Shown here: positions 63,690-64,000 of the stretch, piece by piece
How the letters are laid out: each line of letters opens with the position of its first letter
Position numbering within the stretch: the first letter of the stretch is position 1
DNA from: Thetidibacter halocola
GTDB taxonomy: Bacteria; Pseudomonadota; Alphaproteobacteria; Rhodobacterales; Rhodobacteraceae
DNA length: 64,000 nucleotides
Direction: 5' to 3'
Assembly (NCBI RefSeq): GCF_018224955.1
Contig: NZ_JAGTUU010000004.1
Location: 124,001 to 188,000 of the forward strand
Program-made: the position numbers and the translations under genes
Notes under the pieces: generated by a model
Database searches by the model: none
What the model was told of the DNA's origin: nothing
What the model saw: the letters and a program-made list of their open reading frames with translations, nothing else

Positions 63690-64000
63690 TCAGCCGGCCC
63701 GCCGCAGCGCCGCCGCGCGATGCGACCACAGCAGCACGCCCAGCGCCGCCAGCGCCAGCGCCCCCGCCGCCGGCCCGGTCATCGACAGCCCTGCCAGCGC
63801 CACCACGACACCGCCCGCCGCCGACCCGGCGGCGATACCGACATAGATCGACGCCGCATGCAGCGACATCAGCACCGGCGCCCGCGCCGGGTCCAGTTGC
63901 ACCAGCCGCAGCTGCTGGCTGGGCGAAAACGCCCACCCCACCAGCGACCAGACAAAGATCAGCCCGAACAATCCCGCCACCGGCAGGGGCAGCAGCGCAA
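63690..64000 (-). CDS. MFS-type transporter, C-terminal part
   Basis: The gene runs out of the window at 64000. The last 100 residues show three hydrophobic segments (about FGLIFVWSLVGWAF, SIYVGIAAGSAAGGVVV, and AAGALALAALGVLLW), with the loop SPSQQLRLVQLDPARAPVLM between the first two. This resembles the C-terminal half of major facilitator efflux proteins of the arabinose-efflux (AraJ) type. Substrate unknown. Confidence 0.72.
   Translation of the reverse strand, partial: ALLPLPVAGLFGLIFVWSLVGWAFSPSQQLRLVQLDPARAPVLMSLHAASIYVGIAAGSAAGGVVVALAGLSMTGPAAGALALAALGVLLWSHRAAALRRAG

Overview
The window is a GC-rich chromosomal segment of an alphaproteobacterium, very probably a member of the Rhodobacterales (Rhodobacteraceae/Roseobacter relatives). 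Several features point there: the irr-fabA-fabB-fabI neighbourhood, a SAM/SAH-type riboswitch hairpin in front of metK, a VPLPA-type C-terminal sorting signal, PutR/PutA without the ribbon-helix-helix domain, and a DUF1007/NicO pair. The species cannot be fixed from the sequence alone. Both edges cut genes: aroA at the left and an MFS-type transporter at the right.

Layout. 1-7.7 kb: aroA (3' end), cmk, an aldo/keto reductase, rpsA, a TPR protein, ihfB, a LapA-like protein and trpF. 7.8-14.7 kb, minus strand: metK with its riboswitch, lnt, corC, ybeY, a PIG-L-like deacetylase with tandem C-terminal repeats, and phoH. 14.9-17.2 kb: a small accessory cluster with a CxxC protein, a PqqD-like chaperone, a LicD-like nucleotidyltransferase, a small secreted low-complexity protein and a cytidylyltransferase broken by an in-frame TAA. 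17.2-23.2 kb: irr divergent from fabA, then fabB, a PEP-mutase-family gene inserted into the fab series, fabI, small envelope proteins and a DedA protein. 23.2-27.2 kb: a glycosyltransferase-like protein, miaB, an exported protein, and two exported proteins sharing a duplicated module. 27.2-28.8 kb: a scar of mobile DNA beside tRNA-Leu(UAA), with a dead IS5-family transposase fused to a dead serine-recombinase tail. 28.8-34.6 kb: TPR protein, putR/putA, rhomboid protease. 34.6-35.9 kb: a small AT-richer accessory block including a DUF4160/DUF2442 pair. 36-49 kb: lepA, DUF1353 lipoprotein, cytochrome b561, LMW-PTP, sirtuin, copper chaperone, rpmB, meaB, a VPLPA-CTERM protein, hrpB, argF, argD. 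49.2-55.3 kb: urea ABC transporter urtABCDE. 55.6-64 kb: ychF, MATE transporter, NicO/DUF1007, TIGR02453 protein, ppk2, a peptidoglycan-binding protein and the MFS fragment.

Most of the window is housekeeping: translation (rpsA, rpmB, lepA, ybeY, miaB, ychF), fatty-acid synthesis under an iron regulator, arginine synthesis, nitrogen uptake and proline use. The unusual material lies in four places. (1) Two 40-41 bp hairpin insertions lie in the dead IS5 transposase, each directly before a predicted catalytic Asp codon. They differ by five bases, four of which form two compensating base-pair changes. (2) The PqqD/LicD/secreted-protein/cytidylyltransferase cluster is a possible undescribed surface or peptide modification set. 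(3) A C8 run removes the stop of a TPR gene and reads it into ihfB. (4) Two exported proteins share a module. Everything here is read by eye; family names come from recognised motifs, not from database searches.
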